A stretch of 9,211 bases of DNA from Solirubrobacteraceae bacterium (GTDB taxonomy: Bacteria > Actinomycetota > Thermoleophilia > Solirubrobacterales > Solirubrobacteraceae): NCBI GenBank assembly GCA_024710825.1, contig JANJUA010000033.1, forward strand, positions 1 through 9,211. Reading direction: 5' to 3'. Made by a program: the position numbers and the translations under genes. Position 1 is the stretch's first letter. Each line of letters begins with the position of its first letter. Below the pieces are notes generated by a model that was not told the DNA's origin, did not search any database, and saw only the letters and a program-made list of their open reading frames with translations. This document shows, piece by piece, positions 1-5,469 of this stretch.

Positions 1-491
1 GCCTCGTCGGGCGGCGCGTCGACATCCTCTTCGCCGGCCGCAGCCGCGTGGCGCGCGCGAAGGTCCGCCGCGACGGCACCTTCCGCACGACCGCCCCGCT
101 GCCCCCGCCCGACGTACGCCACACCAACCGCGCGCGCTACCAGGCGGTCGTGGGGCGGCGCCGATCGCTCGACCTCAAGCTCCACCGGCGCCTGCGGGTC
201 GAGAGCGTCCACAGCGTGGGGCGGCGCGCGACGTTCACCGGCCGGGTGGTGCGCCCGCTGGCCGATCCGGTCCGGCGGATCGTGGTCAAGCGGCGGATCA
301 CGTGCGACGAGGAGCAGACGGTCCGGCGCTTGGAGCCGAGCCGGGACGGCGGGTTCCGGGTGACGCTCCGGGCGCCGCGCGGCGTCGGCGTCGCCGTGTA
401 CCGCTTCCAGACGCGGGTGCGCGGCAGCGCGGGCGGCTCACGGACGTACCCGACGTTCACGCTGCCGCGGGCGGTGGAGCTCGACGGGTAG
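1..491 (+). CDS. C-terminal part of a beta-rich, probably secreted protein (partial)
   Basis: The reading frame is already open at base 3 and runs to TAG at 489-491, so about 162 residues of the C-terminus are present and the true start lies off the left edge. The GTG at 48 is an internal codon: the residues before it (LVGRRVDILFAGRSR) continue the same pattern. Two beta-sandwich-like modules are visible, each with a motif resembling GRxV followed by a strand rich in V/R/T and an RDGxFRVT-like turn (near DGTFRTT and DGGFRVT). Such modules resemble Ig-like or carboxypeptidase-regulatory-like repeats in exported actinobacterial proteins. There is one Cys, no transmembrane segment and no sortase motif at the C-terminus. 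The protein is extremely Arg-rich. No enzymatic function can be assigned, and extracellular location is an inference from the repeat style. Confidence 0.6.
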   Translation, partial: LVGRRVDILFAGRSRVARAKVRRDGTFRTTAPLPPPDVRHTNRARYQAVVGRRRSLDLKLHRRLRVESVHSVGRRATFTGRVVRPLADPVRRIVVKRRITCDEEQTVRRLEPSRDGGFRVTLRAPRGVGVAVYRFQTRVRGSAGGSRTYPTFTLPRAVELDG

Positions 492-510
492 GTCCGACGT
501 CCGGCTCAGG

Positions 511-564
511 GGTGGTTGGCGCCGGGCGCGGCGGGGTAGGCGCTCGGTCGGTCGCCAAACCACC
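511..564 (+). other. Imperfect inverted repeat between the partial gene and the STAS gene
   Basis: GGTGGTTGGCG at 511-521 is the reverse complement of CGCCAAACCACC at 553-564 except for one bulged A. The arms are separated by about 31 bases that are themselves GC-rich. It lies 20 bases after the upstream stop codon and ends 17 bases before the ribosome binding site of the STAS gene. No T-run follows, so it is not a classic intrinsic terminator. It may end the upstream transcript, protect an mRNA end, or be an operator. Confidence 0.3.
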
Positions 565-580
565 TTCGGGCGCCGAACCA

Positions 581-588
581 GGGAGGAG
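581..588 (+). promoter_or_regulatory. Strong Shine-Dalgarno of the STAS gene
   Basis: GGGAGGAG lies 5 bases before the ATG at 594. It is one of the few textbook ribosome binding sites in this window and fixes the start of the STAS gene. Most other starts here lack such a site. Confidence 0.75.
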
Positions 589-593
589 ATGCG

Positions 594-941
594 ATGAGCC
601 CGTTCGAGCTCACGGTCCAGCATCTCGCCGGAGACGCCGTGCAGCTGCAGATGCGCGGCTCGTTGGATCTGGCCTACGCCTATCGCTTCGACGAGGCGCT
701 GCGGCGCGTCGAGCGCGATGGAGCCGACCCGCTCGTCATCGACCTGTCGAGGGTCGAGTTCCTCGACTCCACCGGGATCTCGCGGCTCGTGGCCGCCCGG
801 CGGCGCGCGCGGCGCGCGGGCCGGCGCCTCGTGCTGGTGCGCGGGCCGGTCGCGATCCAGCGGCTGTTTCAGATCGTCGCGCTCGAGGAGTGCTTCGAGT
901 TCGTGCCGGACGTGTCTACGTTCGAGGTCGGGCACGCATGA
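594..941 (+). CDS. Stand-alone STAS-domain protein (anti-sigma factor antagonist family)
   Basis: 115 residues, the usual length of SpoIIAA/RsbV-type anti-anti-sigma factors. The fold can be followed as an N-terminal strand pair (FELTVQHLAGDAVQLQMRGSLD), a helix, then the hallmark segment VIDLSRVEFLDSTGISRL at about residues 48-65. Ser59 in D58-S-T-G-I is the residue phosphorylated by anti-sigma kinases in this family. A helix and final strand follow. In the family the unphosphorylated form binds an anti-sigma kinase and frees a sigma factor. No anti-sigma kinase or PP2C phosphatase gene is visible nearby, so its partner must be elsewhere. The start is supported by the GGGAGGAG site. Its last 26 bases overlap the convergent methyltransferase gene. 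The partner and the controlled sigma factor are unknown. Confidence 0.88.
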   Translation: MSPFELTVQHLAGDAVQLQMRGSLDLAYAYRFDEALRRVERDGADPLVIDLSRVEFLDSTGISRLVAARRRARRAGRRLVLVRGPVAIQRLFQIVALEECFEFVPDVSTFEVGHA

Positions 942-1626
942 GGTAGAGCACCGCGGCGACGCTCGTCGCCAGGTTCAGGCTCGACACCCCGGCGCGCATC
1001 GGCAGCGCGATCCGGGCGTCGGCGCGGGCGAGCAGCGCGTCGCTCAGGCCGCGGCGCTCGCTGCCGAACGCCAGCACGGCGTCGTCGGGGATCGCCGATG
1101 CCGCGAGGGCGTCGCCGGCGGGATCGAGCGCGACGAGCGGCCGCCCGCCGACGGCGACCGGTGCGACCACTCGCGCGACCGGCAGCGCGTAGTGCAGGCC
1201 GGCCGAGCCGCGCAGCGCCGCCGGGTCCCACGGGTCGCGCTCGCCCGTCGTCAGCACCGCCTGCGCCTCCGCGGCCGCCGCCACCCGCACCGCGGCGCCG
1301 AGGTTGCCGAGGTGGCGGGGGTCTTCGAGCAGGACGACCGGACCGCGTCCGCGCTCGGCGAGCACCGCCGTAGGGTCCACCGCCGGGCGCCGGGCCACCG
1401 CCACGACCTGCGTCGCGGGCACGTGGGGCGCCAGCGCCAGCAGCTCGTCGCGGGTCGCCACCGTGGCGAGCGCGGCGAAGCGCCCCGCCAGGTCGGGCGC
1501 CAGCTCCGCTGCCAGCGCCTCCAACGCGTCCGGGTCGACCGCCAGCACCCGTCGCACGTCCGCGCCGAAGCGTAGCGCGTGCTTGAGCGCGTGGAAGCCC
1601 TCCAGGATCGCCGTGCTCGCCGTCAC
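916..1626 (-). CDS. SpoU/TrmH-family RNA 2'-O-methyltransferase
   Basis: 236 residues, expected to transfer a methyl group from SAM to a ribose 2'-OH of tRNA or rRNA. All three SPOUT family motifs are visible. Motif 1 is around residues 98-115 (LEDPRHLGNLGAAVR, with N108 and R114). Motif 2 is FGSERRGLS at 187-195, with E190 and G193. Motif 3 is IALPMRAGVSSLNLATSVA at 206-224, which forms the knotted SAM pocket. The N-terminal 90 residues form the usual variable substrate-binding domain; EGFHALKHAL resembles the RlmB/TrmH-like entry. GTG at 1626 is the first possible start after an in-frame stop near 1710, so it is well supported, although no Shine-Dalgarno is present. The target RNA and position cannot be deduced. 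It converges with the STAS gene. Confidence 0.9.
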   Translation of the reverse strand: MTASTAILEGFHALKHALRFGADVRRVLAVDPDALEALAAELAPDLAGRFAALATVATRDELLALAPHVPATQVVAVARRPAVDPTAVLAERGRGPVVLLEDPRHLGNLGAAVRVAAAAEAQAVLTTGERDPWDPAALRGSAGLHYALPVARVVAPVAVGGRPLVALDPAGDALAASAIPDDAVLAFGSERRGLSDALLARADARIALPMRAGVSSLNLATSVAAVLYLMRARPRT

Positions 1627-1636
1627 CGCGGCGACG

Positions 1637-1642
1637 ACGGTA
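1637..1642 (-). promoter_or_regulatory. Possible -10 hexamer for a near-leaderless methyltransferase transcript
   Basis: On the minus strand TACCGT (TANNNT type) ends 10 bases before the GTG start at 1626, and no ribosome binding site lies between. Initiation 6-7 bases after the hexamer would give a transcript starting 3-4 bases before GTG. No clear -35 is seen. This rests on pattern only. Confidence 0.3.
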
Positions 1643-1649
1643 CCCCAGA

Positions 1650-1748
1650 ACGACGAACGCCCCGGCGGTGAAGCCGGGGCGCTCGGTCTGGTGTCTGATT
1701 CAAGTGGTCAACACCCGGAGGAGAGGGGGTGGGTGCTGACCGGTCAAT
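1650..1748 (-). ncRNA. Candidate small RNA with a C-rich loop hairpin and terminal hairpin
   Basis: Read on the minus strand, GGTCAGCACCC (1741-1731) pairs with GGGTGTTGACC (1716-1706) over 11 bp including one G-U. The plus-strand version has an A-C mismatch instead, so the fold favours minus-strand RNA. The 14-base loop, ACCCCCTCTCCTCC, is complementary to Shine-Dalgarno sequences of GGAGG type. A linker of about 24 bases leads to the terminator-like hairpin at 1681-1658. C-rich-loop hairpin RNAs are known in actinobacteria (the 6C class), but I cannot claim membership. No convincing promoter is seen, and the boundaries are guesses. It could also be the 3' region of the regulator mRNA. Confidence 0.3.
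1658..1681 (-). terminator. 9-bp GC hairpin, likely terminator for minus-strand transcription
   Basis: The 24-base segment folds into a perfect 9-bp stem (CGCCCCGGC with GCCGGGGCG, minus-strand reading) around a 6-base loop TTCACC. In the minus direction it is followed by TTCGTCGTTC, half of which is T. In the plus direction no T-rich tract follows. It would end transcripts coming from the regulator gene at 2560-1868, or from a small RNA between 1750 and 1680, just before the methyltransferase promoter region. A DNA operator role is the alternative. Confidence 0.45.
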
Positions 1749-1822
1749 CCACCTACGCCCGCCGCGAGGGGTTATGGGCAGCGGGCATGGAGCAAGGTAG
1801 CGCACCCGATCGGCGCGGACCA

Positions 1823-1845
1823 CCCCCGTACGGGGGATCTACGGG
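1823..1845. promoter_or_regulatory. Palindrome CCCCCGTACGGGGG with a second TACGGG one helical turn away
   Basis: A perfect 14-bp palindrome (1823-1836) contains CCCGTA and TACGGG half-sites. A further TACGGG lies at 1840-1845, exactly 11 bp from the first at 1829-1834. Same-face spacing of half-sites is typical of dimeric regulators such as NarL/LuxR-type proteins. It begins 23 bases beyond the stop codon of the Glu-receiver regulator, counted from 1845. It may be an operator for transcription leftwards, or a compact hairpin ending the signalling operon. No protein is assigned to it. Confidence 0.3.
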
Positions 1846-1867
1846 CTTTGTGTGACCCACCGCACTC

Positions 1868-2560
1868 TCACGCGGCGGCAAGCTCCAGCAGCCGCTGCGC
1901 CGCCATGATCGTCTCCTCGCGCGAGCGGACGCCGAGCTTGCGGCGGATGCTCTTCGTGTGGCTGTAGACGGTGTCGACGGCGAGGAACAGCTCGTCGGCG
2001 ATCTCCTGGGTGCTGGTGCGCCCCAGCATGAGGTCGAGGACCTCCCACTCGCGCGCCGTCAGCGTGCTGCGCACGGGGCGCAGGCCGCGGCCGGCCTGCG
2101 GGATGCTCCGCAGCCGCCGGACGAGCTCGGCCGTCAGCCGGGGCGAGACGACGACACCCCCCTCGTGCACGGTGAGCAGCGCGTCGACGAGCGAGCGCAC
2201 CGCCTCGCTCTTGGGGATGACGGCGGACGCGCCCTCCCGCAGCGCGTCGACCGCCACGTCCTCGTCCTCGCTTCTCGCGACGACGACCACCCGGACCTCC
2301 CGCGCCTCCCCCGTGACGCGGCGCGTGACCTCCAGCCCGTCCAGCCGAGTGAGCTCGAGCTCCGTGATGAGAAGCTGCGGTCGGTAGTGGAGCGTGAGCT
2401 CGACGGCCTCGACGCCGTCGCCGGTCTCCGCGATCACGGTGAAGCGCCCGTCCTCCTGGAGCATCCCCTTGAGGATCCTGCGCACGAGCGGATCGGCGTC
2501 CGCGATCACGATCCGCGGCTTCGGCTCCGCGGCGTGGTCCTGCTCCTTGGCGTCCTGCAT
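1868..2560 (-). CDS. LuxR/NarL-type response regulator with atypical receiver (Glu at phosphosite)
   Basis: 230 residues. Receiver at about residues 15-135, LuxR helix-turn-helix at about 165-225 (LTAREWEVLDLMLGRTSTQE, then IADELF and the recognition helix VDTVYSHTKSIRRKLG). The receiver is degenerate. In place of the usual acidic pair it reads A20-D21-A22-D23, keeping only the first acid. The phospho-acceptor position in LLITELELTRLDG is Glu67, coded GAG. The conserved Ser/Thr is Ala95 (VVVVARSED). Lys117 (IPKSE) is kept. Glu can mimic a phosphorylated Asp, so the protein may be constitutively active or controlled without phosphorylation. ATG 2560 is chosen because AGGGAAG (2567-2573) lies 6 bases upstream; the frame stays open further but without regulator sequence. 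It is the last gene of the minus-strand signalling cluster. Confidence 0.88.
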   Translation of the reverse strand: MQDAKEQDHAAEPKPRIVIADADPLVRRILKGMLQEDGRFTVIAETGDGVEAVELTLHYRPQLLITELELTRLDGLEVTRRVTGEAREVRVVVVARSEDEDVAVDALREGASAVIPKSEAVRSLVDALLTVHEGGVVVSPRLTAELVRRLRSIPQAGRGLRPVRSTLTAREWEVLDLMLGRTSTQEIADELFLAVDTVYSHTKSIRRKLGVRSREETIMAAQRLLELAAA

Positions 2561-2584
2561 CGTCGTCTTCCCTGCGGTCGGTCT

Positions 2585-2608
2585 CGACCCCCGCGGCCGC
2601 GGGGATCG
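2585..2608. promoter_or_regulatory. 24-bp near-perfect palindrome upstream of the Glu-receiver regulator
   Basis: CCCCGCGG/CCGCGGGG (2589-2604) is a perfect 16-bp palindrome. Three further pairs beyond one mismatch extend it to 2585-2608. It sits 24-48 bases before the ATG at 2560, where an operator or promoter-proximal structure would be expected, and 85 bases after the stop of the preceding regulator gene. There is no T-run, so a classic terminator is less likely. Self-regulation by a LuxR-type dimer is possible. Confidence 0.3.
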
Positions 2609-2693
2609 CTCAACCGGCATCCGACCATTGCGGGGCCGCCGGTGCAATCCCGATGTGTCGGCGGGCGTTTCAGCCCTGGATGGCCTGCGGGCG

Positions 2694-3335
2694 TCAGCCG
2701 ACGAGGCGGTGCTCGAGCGCGTAGGCGACGAGCTCGGCACGGCTCGTGCGCCCGAGCTTGCGCTGGATGTGCGCGCGGTGGGTCTCCACGGTGCGCACGC
2801 TGAGGAAGAGCTGCTCGGCGATCTCGGTGTTCGTGTTGCCCAGGGCGATGAGCCGCAGGACCTCGAGCTCACGGTCGGTGAGGTCGCCGGGCGGCCCGCT
2901 GGGGGCGGGCGGCTCGGACGCCAGGCGCGCGCCCAACCGCGGGTTGAGGTAGGTCTCCCCGCGCGTGGCGGCGCGCACGGCCTCGACGAGCTCGTCGTCG
3001 GCGGACTCCTTGAGCACGTAGCCGGAGGCGCCGGCCTGGAGCGCCTGCCGGGCGAAGCCGGGCTCGTTCTGCATGGTCAGCACCACGATCGCGGTGCCGG
3101 GCGAGTCGGCGCGCAGCGTCGGGATGCTGTCCAGGCTCGACTCGCTGCCCAGGTTGAGGTCGAGCACGAGGACGTCGGGACGGATCGCCCGCACCTTGCG
3201 CAGCGTCTCGGCGACGTCGCCGGCCTCGGCGATCACCTCGAAGTCCGCCTCCTGGTCGAGCACCATCTTCAGCCCGTGGCGCACCACGACGTGGTCGTCG
3301 GCGAGCACGATGCGGATGGTGGAGCCGGCGGCCAT
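2694..3335 (-). CDS. Canonical NarL/FixJ-family response regulator
   Basis: 213 residues, a typical length. The receiver (about 6-125) has the complete active site: acidic pair D13-D14 (LADDH), phospho-acceptor D59 (VLVLDLNL), T87 (VVLTMQN) and K109 (YVLKES). A short Pro-rich linker (about 141-149) leads to a LuxR HTH at about 150-210: LTDRELEVLRLIALGNTNTE, IAEQLFLSVRTVETHRAHIQ, RKLGRTSR. It should be phosphorylated by the histidine kinase encoded 54 bases upstream and then bind DNA as a dimer. It resembles general NarL/LiaR-type regulators more than mycobacterial DosR. The ATG at 3335 matches the normal start of the receiver. No Shine-Dalgarno is visible; a TATCGT hexamer is 10 bases upstream, so it may also have its own promoter. 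Confidence 0.92.
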   Translation of the reverse strand: MAAGSTIRIVLADDHVVVRHGLKMVLDQEADFEVIAEAGDVAETLRKVRAIRPDVLVLDLNLGSESSLDSIPTLRADSPGTAIVVLTMQNEPGFARQALQAGASGYVLKESADDELVEAVRAATRGETYLNPRLGARLASEPPAPSGPPGDLTDRELEVLRLIALGNTNTEIAEQLFLSVRTVETHRAHIQRKLGRTSRAELVAYALEHRLVG

Positions 3336-3345
3336 TGCGCGGCGG

Positions 3346-3351
3346 ACGATA
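3346..3351 (-). promoter_or_regulatory. Possible -10 hexamer before the canonical response regulator
   Basis: TATCGT on the minus strand ends 10 bases before the ATG at 3335, in the 54-base gap after the kinase gene. The intervening bases contain no ribosome binding site. A near-leaderless internal promoter would let the regulator be made separately from the kinase. Pattern only. Confidence 0.3.
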
Positions 3352-3389
3352 GCCGGACGAGCGGCCGCGCGCAGCCCATGGCCCGCGCG

Positions 3390-5099
3390 TCAGCGCGCGC
3401 GGCCGTCTCCGGCGGCGGCGCCGCCCGGGCGCCCGGCGACGACCGGCAGCGTGGCGGTCAGCGTCGTGCCCTCGCCGGGGGCGCTCTCGACGCTGAAGGT
3501 CCCGGCGACGAGCTCGAGGCGCTCGCGCATCCCCATCAGCCCGAAGCCCTCGACGGGCGCCTCGACGTCGAAGCCCCTCCCGTCGTCGCGCACCGTCACC
3601 TCGATGCGGCGGTCGCGCTCGACCACGGCGACCTGCACGCGCGTCGCGCCGGAGTGCTTGACCACGTTGGTCAACGCCTCCTGCACGATGCGGTACGTCG
3701 CGTCCTCGAGCTCGGCCGGATGGCGCTCCTCGGAGCGGCCCTCGTCGAAGTCGAGGTCGACGCGCAGGTCGATCGCCAGTCCCGACGTCTCCGCCACGCG
3801 CTCGATCAGCCCCTCCAGCGCGACCTTGGTGCCGAACTCGTCCAGCGCCGCCGGGCGGAGGTCCGCGATGAGCCGCCGCAGCTCGGTGATCCCGTCGTCG
3901 AGCTGGACGATCGCCGTCGCGAGCGCCTCGCGGACGGCGGCCGCGTCGTCGCTGCGGCGGGCGCCAGACAGCAGCACCTTGAGGCCCGCGAGCTGCTGCA
4001 GCGTCTCGTCGTGGAGCTCGCGGGCCCAGCGCTGGCGCTCGCGCTCGGAGGCGTCGATGCTGCGCCGCAGCCCCTCGGCGGCGACGGTCTGCGCGGTGGC
4101 GACGGCGGTGGCCGCGCTGGCGGCGAAGCTCTCGAGCAGGCTCTCGCTCTCGGCGGTGAACTCCTCGCCGCCCGCGTGGTCGTAGGCGCTCAGGACGCCG
4201 AGCGGACGTCCTCGGAAGACGAGCGGCACGAACAGGCCCGTCCGCGCGGCGCCCGCGTCGCTGAGCGAGTGGCGCAGCACGGAGCTGACCTGGGCCAGTC
4301 GCTCGGGGCGGCGCGTGCGCAGCACGTGTCCGCTGATCGAGCCCTCGAGGGGCAACCGGGTGCCGAGCAGATCCCTTCCCATCTCGCCCGCGACGGCGCG
4401 GACCGTCATCTCGTCGCCTTCGCGGAGCACGATCACGAGGTCGCGGGCGTCGACCAGCGCGCGGGCGCGCTTGGCGATCAGCTCGAGGACGCGGTCCAGA
4501 TCGGTCTCGCCGCCGACGGCTCGGGCGATCGCCGTCGTCGCCTCCAGCGCTCGCACGGCGCGCTCGAGCTCCGCGCGCCGCTCCTGCTCCTCGGTGTAGG
4601 CGCGGGCGTTGCCGATCGCGATGCCCGCCCAGGTCGCCAGGAGCACCATCACCTCCTCGTCGCCCTCGTCGAAGGCGTCGCCGCCCTGCTTCTCGGTGAG
4701 GTACAGGTTGCCGTAGGCCTCGCCGCGCACGAGGACCGGCACGCCGAGGAACGAGCGCATCGGCGGGTGGTTGACGGGGAAGCCGTAGGCCTGCGGGTGG
4801 CTGCTGACGTCGTCGAGGCGCAGGGGGCGGGGATCGGCGATGAGCAGGCCGAGCACGCCGCGGCCGTGGGGCGGGTCGCCGATGGCCCGGTGGACGTCGG
4901 GCTCGATGCCCGCCGTGAGGAAGCGCTCGACCCCCTTGCGTTCGCGGTCGAGGATGCCGAGGGCGGCGTAGCGGGCGCCGGTCAGGTCGCGCGCCATGTC
5001 CAGGACGCGCTGGAGCACGACCTCGAGGTCCAGCTCGGAGACGACGGTCTGACCTACGTCGAGCGCGCGGCGGAGTCGGCGTTCGTCGAGCATCGACAC
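3390..5099 (-). CDS. Soluble GAF-GAF sensor histidine kinase, DosS/DosT-like
   Basis: 569 residues, close to mycobacterial DosS/DevS (578 as I recall), with no membrane segment. Order: GAF-A (about 22-168), helical linker, GAF-B (about 199-337), HisKA_3 dimerisation domain with H-box RELHDETLQQL (phospho-acceptor H363), then HATPase_c (about 463-553) with N-box EALTN (N478), DDGRGF (505-510) and GFGLMGMRERL. GAF-A closely resembles DosS: GRGVLGLLIADPRPLRLDDV and HPPMRSFLGVPV. H111 aligns with the DosS haem ligand (His149, from memory) and Y133, 22 residues later, with DosS Tyr171. It may therefore bind haem and sense O2, NO or CO, or redox state. GTG 5099 or ATG 5093 are both possible starts. 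It follows the receiver-like gene by 6 bases and precedes its likely partner regulator. Confidence 0.92.
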   Translation of the reverse strand: MSMLDERRLRRALDVGQTVVSELDLEVVLQRVLDMARDLTGARYAALGILDRERKGVERFLTAGIEPDVHRAIGDPPHGRGVLGLLIADPRPLRLDDVSSHPQAYGFPVNHPPMRSFLGVPVLVRGEAYGNLYLTEKQGGDAFDEGDEEVMVLLATWAGIAIGNARAYTEEQERRAELERAVRALEATTAIARAVGGETDLDRVLELIAKRARALVDARDLVIVLREGDEMTVRAVAGEMGRDLLGTRLPLEGSISGHVLRTRRPERLAQVSSVLRHSLSDAGAARTGLFVPLVFRGRPLGVLSAYDHAGGEEFTAESESLLESFAASAATAVATAQTVAAEGLRRSIDASERERQRWARELHDETLQQLAGLKVLLSGARRSDDAAAVREALATAIVQLDDGITELRRLIADLRPAALDEFGTKVALEGLIERVAETSGLAIDLRVDLDFDEGRSEERHPAELEDATYRIVQEALTNVVKHSGATRVQVAVVERDRRIEVTVRDDGRGFDVEAPVEGFGLMGMRERLELVAGTFSVESAPGEGTTLTATLPVVAGRPGGAAAGDGRAR

Positions 5100-5105
5100 C
5101 GCACT

Positions 5106-5465
5106 CTATGGATGCGGAGACGTGGCGGAGACGATCGCGTCCACCAAGTCCTCGGCCACGCGCTCCTTCGCGAGGCAGGCGACGGCGCCCGCGCGCAGCG
5201 CGTCGCGCACGCGAGCCTCAGTCGCGCTCGTCACCAGGGCCACGATCGGCGTGCCGCGCCCCAGCGCGAGCCGGCGCAGCGGCGTGAGGCCGTTCGGCCA
5301 GGGATCGAGGTCGAGCACGAGCAGGTCGGCGCGCCGCAGGCGGGCGCGGCCCGCGCGGTGGTCGACGTCGCGCAGCTGCTCGACGTGCCAGCCGTCCACG
5401 GCGGACAGGAGCAGATGCAGTCCCTGGCGCACGGGCGCCGACGCTCCGGTGACGATGATCCTCAC
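5106..5465 (-). CDS. Single-domain receiver-like protein lacking the acidic pair
   Basis: 119 residues with no output domain. The receiver fold is readable: strand RIIVTGA, helix VRQGLHLLLSA, then DLLVLDLDPWPNG with D52 in the phospho-acceptor position, VALVTSATEARVRDALRAGA, and CLAK with the conserved Lys K100. The metal-binding acidic pair after the first strand is replaced by G7-A8 (VTGASAPVRQG), and the switch Thr is V78 or T79 depending on alignment. Phosphorylation is therefore doubtful; it could be a protein-interaction module or phosphate sink for the kinase encoded 6 bases downstream. The GTG start at 5465 is chosen because the receiver begins there and TACGTT lies 7 bases upstream. 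It is first in the minus-strand signalling cluster. A longer open frame continues upstream but is antisense to the ABC ATPase gene. Confidence 0.72.
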   Translation of the reverse strand: MRIIVTGASAPVRQGLHLLLSAVDGWHVEQLRDVDHRAGRARLRRADLLVLDLDPWPNGLTPLRRLALGRGTPIVALVTSATEARVRDALRAGAVACLAKERVAEDLVDAIVSATSPHP

Positions 5466-5469
5466 GCCC

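Larger units (their letters stand above)
1627..1867. other. 241-bp intergenic region with several dyads, no convincing gene
   Basis: This is the longest gap between genes in the window. From left to right it holds the possible methyltransferase -10 (1637-1642), the hairpin 1658-1681, the C-rich-loop hairpin 1706-1741, a perfect 10-bp palindrome TGACCGGTCA (1737-1746), and the palindrome CCCCCGTACGGGGG (1823-1836). No tRNA or convincing protein gene was found on either strand. Confidence 0.6.

Noticed and set aside
1650..1760. A tRNA in the intergenic hairpin region (TTCAAGT resembles a T-loop)
   Set aside because: No 5-bp T-stem surrounds it, and no acceptor or anticodon stem of the right length can be formed.
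1729..1800. A 23-codon plus-strand ORF (GTG 1729 to TAG 1800) behind a GGAGGAG sequence at 1717
   Set aside because: The Shine-Dalgarno-like bases are the loop of an inverted repeat, no plus-strand gene lies downstream for a leader peptide to control, and the peptide is not recognisable.
2561..2872. N-terminal extension of the Glu-site regulator up to 2872
   Set aside because: The added sequence is Ser/Arg-rich, overlaps the preceding regulator gene and has no receiver features. ATG 2560 has a ribosome binding site.
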